Source of the DNA: Nitrosospira sp. Nsp14 | GTDB taxonomy: Bacteria > Pseudomonadota > Gammaproteobacteria > Burkholderiales > Nitrosomonadaceae | Length of the DNA: 64,000 bases | Direction of reading: 5' to 3' | Assembly (NCBI RefSeq): GCF_900113575.1 | Contig: NZ_FOPV01000006.1 | Location: forward strand, 115,845-179,844 | Shown: positions 48,294-56,714 of the stretch, one piece after another | Position numbering within the stretch: the first letter of the stretch is position 1 | How the letters are laid out: every line of letters starts with the position of its first letter | Program-made: the position numbers and the translations under genes | Notes under the pieces: generated by a model | What the model was told of the DNA's origin: nothing | Database searches by the model: none | The model's input: only the letters and a program-made list of their open reading frames with translations

Positions 48294-49193
48294 CTAGTTT
48301 AATTTAATTCCTTCATAGGGATCTTTCGGCGGCTCTTTTTTAGCCGGTTCTCTCTTTGGGCTCCCGTGAGCGCTTCCCTGCGCGCTTGTTTGTCTTTCGT
48401 CCCCAGATGCTCCCCTCCCCTCGGCTGAAGCCTTCCCTTTGGCTGCGGGGGCGGATTCCCGTCCTTCGCCAGCGGTTGAATCTTTAGCGGCGGATGGACT
48501 CTGCCGGGCCGTTGTGGCGCCGTATCCATGGCTTTGGTCCGTGTATATATCTCCCGAGTCAGACGACGCCTTCCTTCTCGTTTCGCTGCCGGAGGTGCGT
48601 GTTTGGCTGGCGGACGCGTCTTTGGACTCGGGTCGCGCCTTGCCTGACGTTGCGCTTCCGTACTGGCGTTTTTGGCCGGAACTCGCGGCTTTCGACCCGG
48701 ACTTGCGGGGTTGCCCGTACGGGGTACTTTTCGCGTCGCCTGGGACCCGTCCGAGCGTTGGGCCGCCATATGCACCGGCCTGACCAGAGGGCGCCGTTCT
48801 GAAGTCGTCCGGGCTTTGCCCGCCCGTTGTACCGCCCAGCGTCTCTACTCGTCCCCGCGGCATGTTTCTCGAATCGTAAGAGAACTGCCCGGGTGCGGAG
48901 CCGCCTGGTTGTGTGCCTGTTTGACCGAACGGGGCATTTCTTGGGTCGGGGGAAACCTGGCCTCGTCCTTCCCGGTGTCTTTCCTCCGGGGGAGCATGCT
49001 GCAAGTCGTAGGCAGGCACCCCTGCTGGCGTACCGCCTGGACCAGTCCCACCAAACCGACCTGACTCGGGAAGCGGACTTGTGGGTGTAACGGGGTGAAG
49101 CTGCTGCCCATTAACGGTACCCACGATACCACTTGTCAAGGCGGCAAGTAACACCGCACGGAGATTGTTAATCAACAAGGAAGTGTGTTTCAT
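48294..49193 (-). CDS. Exported repeat protein of unknown function
   Basis: 299 residues. A signal peptide (AVLLAALTSGIVGTVNG) is followed by a hydrophilic chain rich in Gly, Ser, Pro, Lys and Arg, without cysteines. From about residue 60 to 240 it consists of degenerate repeats of about 23 residues. The shared pattern is G at position 5, D/S at 10, R/K, A/T-P or similar, then GQ and a closing G (e.g. the units ending AGAYG, RKSG, RQYG, TRTSG, HGYG). The C-terminus is Lys/Pro/Glu-rich and ends DPYEGIKLN. GAGG precedes ATG 49193. The chain is probably disordered and secreted or periplasmic. I know no family for it. Confidence 0.7.
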   Translation of the reverse strand: MKHTSLLINNLRAVLLAALTSGIVGTVNGQQLHPVTPTSPLPESGRFGGTGPGGTPAGVPAYDLQHAPPEERHREGRGQVSPDPRNAPFGQTGTQPGGSAPGQFSYDSRNMPRGRVETLGGTTGGQSPDDFRTAPSGQAGAYGGPTLGRVPGDAKSTPYGQPRKSGSKAASSGQKRQYGSATSGKARPESKDASASQTRTSGSETRRKASSDSGDIYTDQSHGYGATTARQSPSAAKDSTAGEGRESAPAAKGKASAEGRGASGDERQTSAQGSAHGSPKREPAKKEPPKDPYEGIKLN

Positions 49194-49235
49194 GACTGAC
49201 CTCGTTTTATCCAGAATAGCGTGAAATGGTACCTG

Positions 49236-49430
49236 TTATATAGACTCGTTGCCACGTTGTTCCGTTCGTTTGTGCTGGAATGAACCGACGTCATAGCGAC
49301 AGGGCGTGCCACCCGCCTGGATCGCTCTGCCTTGCATCAGGCTGCGCCAAATGCTGGCTCCCGTCGCATTCATTCCAAGGATAGCACCTGTTGGCGCGCA
49401 GATCCCGTTTCCGGGCCCGTCCCCCTCCAT
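49236..49430 (-). pseudogene. Possible PqqD-like fragment
   Basis: A 64-codon frame with PTGAILGMNATGASIWRSLM, which resembles the LN-x-TG-x-x-IW core of PqqD-like peptide-binding proteins. The domain is truncated on both sides (upstream stop near 49497, non-family C-terminus), so at best it is a remnant. Low confidence. Confidence 0.25.
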
Positions 49431-49604
49431 TGCGCCACCCTTGGCAAAAGTAAACCCCGCGATGGAACCGCACTCGGCGTCCTCAGATTGATTCTACCCC
49501 GCAAGCACGATCTTAAGGGGGCAAAAAAAACAGGAGGCAAGTTTCATAGCTCCCACGCCCTACGCTGAAGCCGAACATTTAGCTGGCGGTTCCTACCCCA
49601 CACA

Positions 49605-49796
49605 TTGACCAGGGCAACTTGGCGTCGGAATATTTTTGAAACGATGGACCAGCTTGCCGCCCAGCTGCGAGACCGCGATCAACCGCAAACGATCCGCGAG
49701 CGCGTTTGGCAGCAGCGCCGCCTCTTCACCTTCGATCATCACGTGCCGGAACTGGTTGACTTCTTCCGGCAAGCGATTAAAGCAGGACGAGGATGA
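49605..49796 (+). pseudogene. Truncated ORF abutting the first att repeat
   Basis: A 63-codon frame ending QRRLFTFDHHVPELVDFFRQAIKAGRG. It reads like the C-terminal end of a larger protein cut on its left side. I cannot name the family. It ends about 50 bases before the tRNA-derived repeat and may mark the old chromosomal edge of the island. Confidence 0.3.
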
Positions 49797-49845
49797 GTTA
49801 CCGTCTAACTGACGAGCTAGACCAGAGAACCGGAAATCTGGAGGA

Positions 49846-49929
49846 CAAAAAGAAAAATGCGGTTCTGTAAAGAACCGCATGGAATGGTGCGCCCGGCAGG
49901 ATTCGAACCCACGACCCCTGGGTTCGTAG
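49846..49929 (-). repeat. att copy A: tRNA-Arg(ACG) 3' half plus terminator
   Basis: On the minus strand: an anticodon-loop remnant (CTACGAA), variable region, T-arm (GGGTTCGAATCC) and acceptor 3' strand (CGGGCGCACCA), then a perfect 10-bp hairpin ATGCGGTTCT / AGAACCGCAT and a T-rich tail. The 5' half of the tRNA is missing, so it is an attachment-site scar, not a working tRNA. Confidence 0.85.
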
Positions 49930-50079
49930 TGGCCCTATAAGTATCTGATTGCTAAAGAGTCGTGTTTTCTGAAAGCACACTGAAGGTATAGTAGTCGAGA
50001 TTTGATTCAGAACTGCATGGTCTATATGGGGTCAGCTCACGAATGGAAAAAATCGTATGTTAGCAAAATACATAAATGG

Positions 50080-50430
50080 TTACTGGCTGGCACCAACGAT
50101 TAGAAGTCCGACGACAATCAGCAAGACCCCACACCATAGACGGGGCGTCATTTTTTCCTTGAGCATCATACTAGCCCCAAACGCCATGAAAAGCGGACCC
50201 AGGGCATCGAACGGGTAGAGATAGCTCAGCTCGACCCGTGATAACAGCTCCAGCCATAGGAAGAACCAGAGCGTCATCAGACCGAGACCATAGGCGAATG
50301 GCGCAGCCCGCTTCCAGGTGGAAGTTTCTGATCCGTCCACCGTGCTATTCAACGCATGCTTGAGAAAAATCTGCCCTCCGACCACAAGGGCTTGGGAGAG
50401 GATAACGAGAACGAAGAACCCGCTAGTCAC
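50080..50430 (-). CDS. Small DMT/EamA-type transporter subunit
   Basis: 116 residues with four membrane helices (FVLVILSQALVVGGQIFLKH, YGLGLMTLWFFLWLELL, LYPFDALGPLFMAFGASMML, LWCGVLLIVVGLLIVGA). This is half of an EamA protein, as in the SMR and ArnE/ArnF families, which work as dimers. It starts with GTG inside the stop of the next upstream gene (GTGA overlap), so it is co-translated with its partner. Possible substrates are a lipid-linked sugar or small cation. Confidence 0.75.
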   Translation of the reverse strand: MTSGFFVLVILSQALVVGGQIFLKHALNSTVDGSETSTWKRAAPFAYGLGLMTLWFFLWLELLSRVELSYLYPFDALGPLFMAFGASMMLKEKMTPRLWCGVLLIVVGLLIVGASQ

Positions 50431-50843
50431 ACTCGTTCCTCAATCCGACAATAAGCTTCTGCAATCACCCAGACCCCCAAGAGAACAATACCAATTCCGA
50501 CAGCGCGCATTGAGCTGATCATTTCACCCAGAAAAAGATAGCTGGCCAGCGGGACAAAAACATGTTCAATGTTAACCAGATTAAAAGCGATGTTGAGGGG
50601 AAGAACCTTAAGTACCTTCAACCAAAAAACAAAGCTGATGATGAAACAAAGAATTCCCGCCCAGACCCATCCCGAGACAAGTGCCGGCATCTCTAGCCAA
50701 CTCAATGTATTAAGTAGATTCTGTGTGTTGTCTACCCCCTTTTTCAAACAAACCACGGACGCAGTAACAAACAGGGCGCAGCATAGGACCCCCCAGTAGG
50801 GCAACGCGCCTTTCACACTCGCTGGGGATTGAATCGGGGTCAT
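50427..50843 (-). CDS. Small DMT/EamA-type transporter subunit, partner
   Basis: 138 residues, four membrane helices (YWGVLCCALFVTASVVCLKKG, WVWAGILCFIISFVFWLKVL, AFNLVNIEHVFVPLASYLFLG, AVGIGIVLLGVWVIAEAY). The GEMISSMRAVGIGIVLLGV end is typical of EamA repeats. Paired by a 4-base overlap with the 116-residue gene, so the two probably form a heterodimer like ArnE-ArnF. The pair is the only intact cargo between att copies A and B. Confidence 0.75.
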   Translation of the reverse strand: MTPIQSPASVKGALPYWGVLCCALFVTASVVCLKKGVDNTQNLLNTLSWLEMPALVSGWVWAGILCFIISFVFWLKVLKVLPLNIAFNLVNIEHVFVPLASYLFLGEMISSMRAVGIGIVLLGVWVIAEAYCRIEERV

Positions 50844-51186
50844 CGTGAATCCAGAAAATTAGCGAACTTCAGTAAAACCGGATCATACCGCGTCGGCTCG
50901 GGATGGAGATCAGCTGTTAAAAAAAATAAATTGACTATCGGGGAAACATGCCGATCTATAGATAGAGCCTGAGCGGGTTAAAGCATTAACGTGGATTTTA
51001 TGTATAGACTGAATTTATGGTATACAAAAAGAGAAATGCGGTTTTGCAAGAGCCGCATGGGAATGGCCCACCCGGCAGAATTCGAACCCACGACCCCTTG
51101 GTCCGTAGCCGTTAGTCTAGCAAGAGATTTATTATTAAGTTTCAGTAAGTTATGAATGTAGAACTGTGTTATAAAATCAAGCTTTA
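50844..51186. other. Gap containing att copy B
   Basis: 343 bases holding the upstream region of the transporter pair, att copy B (51025-51109) and a short tail before the pentapeptide gene stop. No gene seen. Confidence 0.5.
51025..51109 (-). repeat. att copy B: degenerate tRNA-Arg 3' half plus terminator
   Basis: Same layout as copy A but with several substitutions in the T-arm, acceptor strand (CGGGTGGGCCA) and hairpin, so it is the oldest or least constrained of the three copies. Confidence 0.8.
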
Positions 51187-53094
51187 TTACTTGATACGGA
51201 ACTTGTTTCTAATTGCGAGGAGCAGTAAGAAAATCAGTACAGCGGATAACAAAGTCTGAAAAATACCAACCAAAACTATGACGTCGGGCATGTTCGGCAT
51301 GGAAGGGGTTCCTCCATAAAGACAACTGTAACTCTGCTCCAGCTTGTTCGATCTCCCCAGCCCAGTAACAACCAATCCATTGTGAACCGCGAGGAACATC
51401 GCAGCGAAGATTTGGGTACATGAGCCGCCTCGATCCTGTTGGATTCCTTCAATATTAAATTGGTAAGAAAAGTAAAAACAAGTACATGCAATCATGAGCA
51501 GGACTAGACCCACAAGAGGGCCAAGGACTGAACGCCCAAAGTCGGACGTCTGCTCATAGAGAAGACCCATCCAGTATCGGACGCCACCGGGCCAAAGCGG
51601 TTTCCCCCGAGAGTAATTATTCCAAATCGGGAACTGAAAATCTTCTACATTCCTCAGGGATTTAATCTCCTGAGCAAAAAATTCCAGCTCCCTTTCATGA
51701 TCATGAGCTTGGATAGCTAGACGTTTAAGCGCGCGCCATCTCGCCGGAAATTCAATCGTCGGCTCCCGTGAAACGGAGACACAAAATTGCGACTCATCAA
51801 AGCTGGGCGCTTCCGAGAAATGGGCTTGACGGAAGTCAGGAGGCAAATGGAACGTTACCTGACTAAGTGCAAAAAGGCTCTGTGCTCTTATGCCAACGAA
51901 AGCGACGTCCCGGCAGAAAGTGGCTTTATTGAAAGAAGTAGATCCGTCAAAGGTTGCTTGTGAAAAATTCGACATGCCTCCAAACTTGACGTCATCAAAT
52001 TCTACCAACCGTTTGAATAGTGCGGAGTTGAACACAACATCTTGTTCAAAACGTGCCTTAGCAAAGCTGGCGTCTCCGGAAAATAGCGCGTCCCTGAACT
52101 TGGCATCTTTCTTAAAACTAGACCCGTGAAACGCTACATCGCTTGCAAACTTCGTCCTTTCAAAAGATATCAAGCCGCATTGAATGTGTGTGAAGTCAGA
52201 GCGGTCACCAAATTTACAGTCGAAAAACTCGGCATCGGCAATCTGCGAACCAGTGAAGCTTGCACCGGATTCAAACTTAGAATGTTGAAATGCTACGGCT
52301 TGATGGAATCTAGTGTTAAAGAAGGAGGCGTTGTATTCAAACACTGCACCTATAAACCAGGACAATTGCTTAAATTCTGCCCCCGCAAAAATTGCCTGGA
52401 CGAACCGCGCACGAAGGAATGAGGTAGCATCTTCAAATAGCGTTTGGCTAAAATCGCTCACCCCGCCGAAGGTTACACTATTAAAACGACAGGAGAGAAT
52501 TGAAGAATCGAAAGTCACCATCCCAAACGAAGCATTCTGAAAAGTCCCTTTTATCCGCGCCTGATCGAAAAATGACTGGCCGCCGCTAAATTGTGCATCT
52601 TCAAAATTAACATGCTGTAAAAACTGTGAATGGGTGAAATGAGCGTCTTCCTGAAAAAGAGCTCTACGGAAGCTGCTACCGCCAGCAAAAACGGTGCGTT
52701 GAAAATGTGCGGGACCAGAAAATGTTACGCTCTCGAAACTGGCGAAATGGTGAAATAAAGCAAGCTCGAAATTAGCATTTCTATGAAACGCAACTTCCCG
52801 AAAGATTACAGGCCCCGGAAAAATAAAACCTGACAAGTCAGCATTGCTTCCGAAGGAATGATTGGAAAAGTCGGCTGAGGCGCAGGACAACCAGTCGATG
52901 GTTGCTTGATTAGCTCCCACCGGTATTCCGTCTTGGTCACTGTTGAGCCTCCATTCCTCTTTTGCCTCCAGTTCGGCTCGATCTGATAAGCAGCGCTGTG
53001 CCCAGTTATTCCATTCATCTCTACCTTTTCCAAATAACCCATAACTTTCACTCTTATCCACTTTTGTTTTCTCGCCCAATACAGAGCTCCACAT
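51187..53094 (-). CDS. Pentapeptide-repeat protein with C-terminal two-helix membrane domain
   Basis: 635 residues. Residues about 70-450 are pentapeptide-type repeats (A/x-x-F-x-x pattern, e.g. ADFSNHSFGSNADLSG, VTFSGPAHFQRTVFAGG), which fold as a right-handed four-sided beta helix. After a charged stretch come one membrane helix (VLGPLVGLVLLMIACTCFYF, near 525), a short hydrophobic loop FLAVHNGLVVTGLG and a second helix (VIVLVGIFQTLLSAVLIFLLLLA, near 615). That resembles a two-helix ion channel with TGLG at the place of the TxGYG filter. Function unknown. AT-richer than the core genes. No clear ribosome site. Confidence 0.8.
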   Translation of the reverse strand: MWSSVLGEKTKVDKSESYGLFGKGRDEWNNWAQRCLSDRAELEAKEEWRLNSDQDGIPVGANQATIDWLSCASADFSNHSFGSNADLSGFIFPGPVIFREVAFHRNANFELALFHHFASFESVTFSGPAHFQRTVFAGGSSFRRALFQEDAHFTHSQFLQHVNFEDAQFSGGQSFFDQARIKGTFQNASFGMVTFDSSILSCRFNSVTFGGVSDFSQTLFEDATSFLRARFVQAIFAGAEFKQLSWFIGAVFEYNASFFNTRFHQAVAFQHSKFESGASFTGSQIADAEFFDCKFGDRSDFTHIQCGLISFERTKFASDVAFHGSSFKKDAKFRDALFSGDASFAKARFEQDVVFNSALFKRLVEFDDVKFGGMSNFSQATFDGSTSFNKATFCRDVAFVGIRAQSLFALSQVTFHLPPDFRQAHFSEAPSFDESQFCVSVSREPTIEFPARWRALKRLAIQAHDHERELEFFAQEIKSLRNVEDFQFPIWNNYSRGKPLWPGGVRYWMGLLYEQTSDFGRSVLGPLVGLVLLMIACTCFYFSYQFNIEGIQQDRGGSCTQIFAAMFLAVHNGLVVTGLGRSNKLEQSYSCLYGGTPSMPNMPDVIVLVGIFQTLLSAVLIFLLLLAIRNKFRIK

Positions 53095-53207
53095 AGACTG
53101 GAGCTAACGATTCCTTAGATGTCGATCTCTGAGCTCAACACGCTGACGGCATTCCGATAATTTTTTACTTTCTCGCACTGCCGTGCAATTTCCGCCTTCA
53201 GCAAATC

Positions 53208-53676
53208 ATGTCCATGAATAACACGTTTTTCGTACGTTCGCCAGTCCACGCCTTGGCCACTTCGACTGGCAAACCGTGTAAGTGGACGGCCTTCATACTG
53301 CCAGAAGAGCTGGACTGCTTGCCGGTACCGCAGCGGTATCATCAAGAGCGAGCTGCGAGAGCAGCGGTGGAGATGGCCGAGCAGGCCCGGCCAGCGCTGT
53401 CGCCGTTCCTGTTCTGCAACCGCAAGGGGGAAGGGTATCTCGATGAGGAGACCGGCAACTGCCACGGCTGGGACAGCATGTGGGGTCGGTTCATGGATTG
53501 GGTACTGAAAGAGACAAGGGTCAGCGACTGGTTCACCGAGCACGATCTGCGAGCCAAGCGCGCCTCCGCTATGGATTCCTGGAGCATGCTGGGACGCTGC
53601 TATTGCCTGCAGAGACGCCCGCACAGCAGAGGCGATTTACCGGCGCAAACCCGAGCCGGTTAGACCGCTAAAATGA
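53208..53676 (+). pseudogene. Integrase C-terminal remnant
   Basis: The frame opens without an N-terminal domain and contains FLFCNRKGEGYLDEETGNCHGWDSMWGRFM and FTEHDLRAK, typical of the catalytic domain of a tyrosine recombinase. It then shifts frame: the end AIYRRKPEPVRPLK, with the catalytic Tyr, is read in another frame up to the stop at 53676. It lies just left of att copy C and is probably the dead integrase of the element between copies B and C. Confidence 0.8.
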
Positions 53677-53708
53677 AAATCTATAGCACAACTCGATTCT
53701 ATAGCACA

Positions 53709-53790
53709 AAAAGAAAATGCGGCCCCGTGAAGAACCGCATGGAATGGCGCGCCCGGCAGGATTCGAACCCACGACCCCTTGGTTCGTAGC
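53709..53790 (-). repeat. att copy C: tRNA-Arg(ACG) 3' half plus terminator
   Basis: Minus strand reads CTACGAACCAAG, GGGTTCGAATCC and CGGGCGCGCCA, followed by a hairpin ATGCGGTTCT / GGGGCCGCAT that is held together with G-T pairs. No tRNA 5' half on its right side, where the intact integrase begins 180 bases on. Confidence 0.85.
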
Positions 53791-53972
53791 AAGTTAATAA
53801 GAGATGAACTAATAAACTACTTTGGACGCTAGTGGACTTGCTAGAACATATATTTTGTTTGTTTTCCGATTGTTACTTATCGCTTTTCAGGATATAGTTC
53901 GTCCATTACGGTGCAATGAGATTCGATAAAAGCCACTGACGGGTTTACCCATGGGTTTACCCATAGGAATTG

Positions 53973-55382
53973 ATGGACTTAGGTATGGCAAGGTATCCAA
54001 GGGGCAAAAAAGGTAGCAAGTGGACCGTTAAAGAACTGGATGCCGTTAAGGCAGAATGGAAAGGTGACACGTTAAATGACGGTGGCGGACTATCTGGCGA
54101 AGTTCGCCTTAATTCGGGAAGTGTCTCTATTGTTTTTCGCTACGCTTTCAAATGGCAGGGAAAAGTGGCTTGGCATTATTGTGGCACTTACCCAACTGTT
54201 GATATGGCAGTCATTCGCGAAGAACGCGATAAAGCACGTGATTTAGTTAAGTCAGGCGTTGACCCTCGAGTCCACAAGGTCGCGGTCAAAATCGAAGCTC
54301 AAGCGGCCATTCTGGAGATCATTCGTGTCGATGAGCAAAAGCGCGCCGACGCCCTCACCTTTAATGATCTTTATGGCATTTGGATTAAAGACGGGGTGAG
54401 CCGTAGCGATGGCAACAAGTACATTAGGCAGTCATTCGGCAAGCATGCCATTCCTGTACTGGGTGATATCGAAGTACGGCATTTGACCGAGAATCATTTG
54501 CGTGATGTTTATCGGCGGATCATTGCCGCCGGAAAGACGGCAACAGCGGTCGAGTTATCGAAGGACATCGGACAAATGCTGCGGTGGGCGGAAAGGCGCA
54601 AGCCTTGGCGTGCCTTACTGATCGATGGCAATCCTGCAGAGCTGGTGGACATCAAACAACTTGTCCCAAAGGGCTACACCAAAGAGCGGAAAAGGCAGTT
54701 GAGCATCGGCGAAATCATTCAGCTGAAACGCATATTTGATGCGACAGCTCAAATTTATGCAAACCGTTCTCGAAAATGTGGCATTGAACGCCTCTTGAAA
54801 AACGAATCGCAAATTGCGCTATGGTTGTGCTTAGGAACGCTCTGCCGCATAGGTGAATTGCTAAAGACTGAGTGGAAGCATGTCAACTTTGAGCAGCGAA
54901 CATGGTTTATTCCGGCAGCAAATACCAAGGGTGAACACGGTAAAAAACGCGAGCAGCTTATTTACCTGTCCGAGTTTACACTCGATCAATTCAAACAATT
55001 GCACGCTCTAACGGGTGACAGCGATTGGGCATTTCCAGCACGCAATAAAGAGGGTCACGTGTGCGAAAAAACTGTCAGTAAGCAAGTGGGTGATAGGCAA
55101 GTGAAATTCAAGCAACGCAGCCGAAAGCTGAAATGCCGAGTTGAAAATAACAGTCTTGTAATCGGAGACGAAGAGTGGACACCGCACGACTTGCGAAGAA
55201 CGGGGTCAACCCTCATGCAAAAACTTAAAATCAACCGTGACATAATTAACCTCTGCCAGAATCATGTAATTGGATCGAAAATTGACCGAGTCTATTTGCT
55301 TGACGAATATACTGACGAAAAACGTGAGGCATGGAAGATGCTCGGCGATAAATTGGAAGAAATTCTAAGGTGCGATGAATAA
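53973..55382 (+). CDS. Tyrosine recombinase / island integrase
   Basis: 469 residues. The N-terminal arm-binding domain (about 1-110, LNDGGGLSGEVR ... GTYPTVDMAVIREERDKARDLV) is the DUF4102-like part of P4-type integrases. Catalytic residues are visible: Arg in LGTLCRIGELLKTEW, His-x-x-Arg in PHDLRRTGSTLM, and Tyr in SKIDRVYLLDEY. This family integrates at tRNA 3' ends, which fits the tRNA-Arg repeat directly upstream. ATG 53973 has AGGA 5 bases upstream. A 12-base direct repeat (GGGTTTACCCAT) lies before the gene and may be an arm site. Confidence 0.92.
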   Translation: MDLGMARYPRGKKGSKWTVKELDAVKAEWKGDTLNDGGGLSGEVRLNSGSVSIVFRYAFKWQGKVAWHYCGTYPTVDMAVIREERDKARDLVKSGVDPRVHKVAVKIEAQAAILEIIRVDEQKRADALTFNDLYGIWIKDGVSRSDGNKYIRQSFGKHAIPVLGDIEVRHLTENHLRDVYRRIIAAGKTATAVELSKDIGQMLRWAERRKPWRALLIDGNPAELVDIKQLVPKGYTKERKRQLSIGEIIQLKRIFDATAQIYANRSRKCGIERLLKNESQIALWLCLGTLCRIGELLKTEWKHVNFEQRTWFIPAANTKGEHGKKREQLIYLSEFTLDQFKQLHALTGDSDWAFPARNKEGHVCEKTVSKQVGDRQVKFKQRSRKLKCRVENNSLVIGDEEWTPHDLRRTGSTLMQKLKINRDIINLCQNHVIGSKIDRVYLLDEYTDEKREAWKMLGDKLEEILRCDE

Positions 55383-55599
55383 ACCCCAGCTGATCAGAAT
55401 GCTATCCACTGAGATTCTTTAGGAGATGTCCTGCTCCGCAATGTTGCCATACTGAACCCTATCCACATTACGCGGCCGATGGGCGATTTGGCATATGTGA
55501 TGGAGACAACCTCGGCTGACTGAAGAAATTATCGCATTTTTTCGACCAGACGTTCGTAGGGTGTTTGTCCGCCCAACCGCCATATCGTAAGCTTCCCCG

Positions 55600-56430
55600 T
55601 CAAGTAGACAGTTCAGAAGTAGAATTCTTCCCTGCGAGCAATCTCTCACGGAACACAGCCGGGGGCAGGCTTCCCAGCGCGTCATGAGGTCGTTCTTCGT
55701 TGTAGCTTTGTAGCCATTGGTGCGTGATTTCTCGCACCTCATCAAGTGACGTAAATAGCCAATTGTTGAGCACTTCCGTCCGATATAATCGGTTGAAACG
55801 CTCGATGAAAGCATTTTGATTCGGCTTGCCCGGCTGGATGAAACGCAGTTCAATGCCTTTGTCCTGGCACCAGTCGGCCAAGTACTGCGAGGTCAGTTCC
55901 GGGCCATTGTCGAGCCGTATCGCTTTGGGCAACCCGCGCCAAGCCTCAAGCTGCTGTAATGTTCGCACGACGCGTTGCGCGGGCAGACTGGTGTCGATCT
56001 CGATAGCCAACGCCTCTCGTACGCTTTCATCCAGGATATTCAATGTGCGGAATCGCCGGCCCTGGTAGAGGCTGTCGCTCATGAAGTCCAGCGACCAGAC
56101 TTCATTGGGCCGCTGCGGTGCATCCAGCGGCTGCATTGGTCTGATCAATCGTCTCTTCGTACGACGCGGCAGATTGAGCTTCATGGCGCAATACACCCGC
56201 CAGACTCGCTTGTGGTTCCAAGGATGACCTTTAAGCCGCAGTCGGTCATGGCATTTCCAGAATCCCCAACGGCCATGCTTGGCAACAATCGCATTGAGCG
56301 CCTCAATCACCGGCGCATCCCGCACTGCAAGCTTGTTCTCGTCCCGGTAATACGCCGCCCGTGACAGGTTCACCAGTTGGCAGGATTGTTTGATCGACAG
56401 CTTCTGATCACCCGCCAAGCGCAAAACCAC
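55600..56430 (-). CDS. IS3-family transposase OrfB (DDE catalytic part)
   Basis: 276 residues from the first start; in practice probably expressed as an OrfAB fusion. The rve-type DDE core is visible: VWSLDFMSDSLYQG (first Asp), IRLDNGPELTS (second Asp) and NAFIERFNRLYRTEVL (Glu). The frame is open upstream in the -1 frame into orfA, where A-AAA-AAG occurs just before the orfA stop. The C-terminus (YNEERPHDALGSLPPAVFRE) is typical. Confidence 0.9.
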   Translation of the reverse strand: MVLRLAGDQKLSIKQSCQLVNLSRAAYYRDENKLAVRDAPVIEALNAIVAKHGRWGFWKCHDRLRLKGHPWNHKRVWRVYCAMKLNLPRRTKRRLIRPMQPLDAPQRPNEVWSLDFMSDSLYQGRRFRTLNILDESVREALAIEIDTSLPAQRVVRTLQQLEAWRGLPKAIRLDNGPELTSQYLADWCQDKGIELRFIQPGKPNQNAFIERFNRLYRTEVLNNWLFTSLDEVREITHQWLQSYNEERPHDALGSLPPAVFRERLLAGKNSTSELST

Positions 56431-56450
56431 ATCCCGGCGCTCAGACGGCG

Positions 56451-56714
56451 CTACAGCTTTTTTAATACCGCCTTGATCGCCTCATTCTCCAAGGCCAGGT
56501 TCGCGTACATGCGCTTGAGCTGACTGTTCTCCGCTTCCAGCTCCTTTACACGCACCAACTCGGAAACCTCAAGCCCACCATATTTGGCTTTCCACTTATA
56601 GTACGTTGCCGAACTGATCCCATGCTTGCGCCAGATCTCGTTAACAGCAACGCCGCTGTCCGCTTCCTTCAATATCCCAACAATCTGGCTTTCCGTAAAT
56701 CTCGATTTCTTCAT
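56451..56714 (-). CDS. IS3-family transposase OrfA (HTH and leucine zipper)
   Basis: 87 residues: MKKSRFTESQIVGILKEAD helix-turn-helix start, HGISSATYYKWKAKYGG, and a coiled-coil end (VKELEAENSQLKRMYANLALE). GGAGG is 5 bases before ATG 56714. The stop is preceded by AAAAAAG, the standard site for -1 frameshifting in this family. Confidence 0.92.
   Translation of the reverse strand: MKKSRFTESQIVGILKEADSGVAVNEIWRKHGISSATYYKWKAKYGGLEVSELVRVKELEAENSQLKRMYANLALENEAIKAVLKKL

Noticed and set aside
53115..53624. 169-codon minus-strand ORF
   Set aside because: Antisense shadow of the integrase remnant.
49880..53790. tRNA genes at the three GGTTCGAATCC sites
   Set aside because: Only the 3' half is present at each site; no D-arm or 5' acceptor strand follows, so they are att scars rather than tRNA genes.
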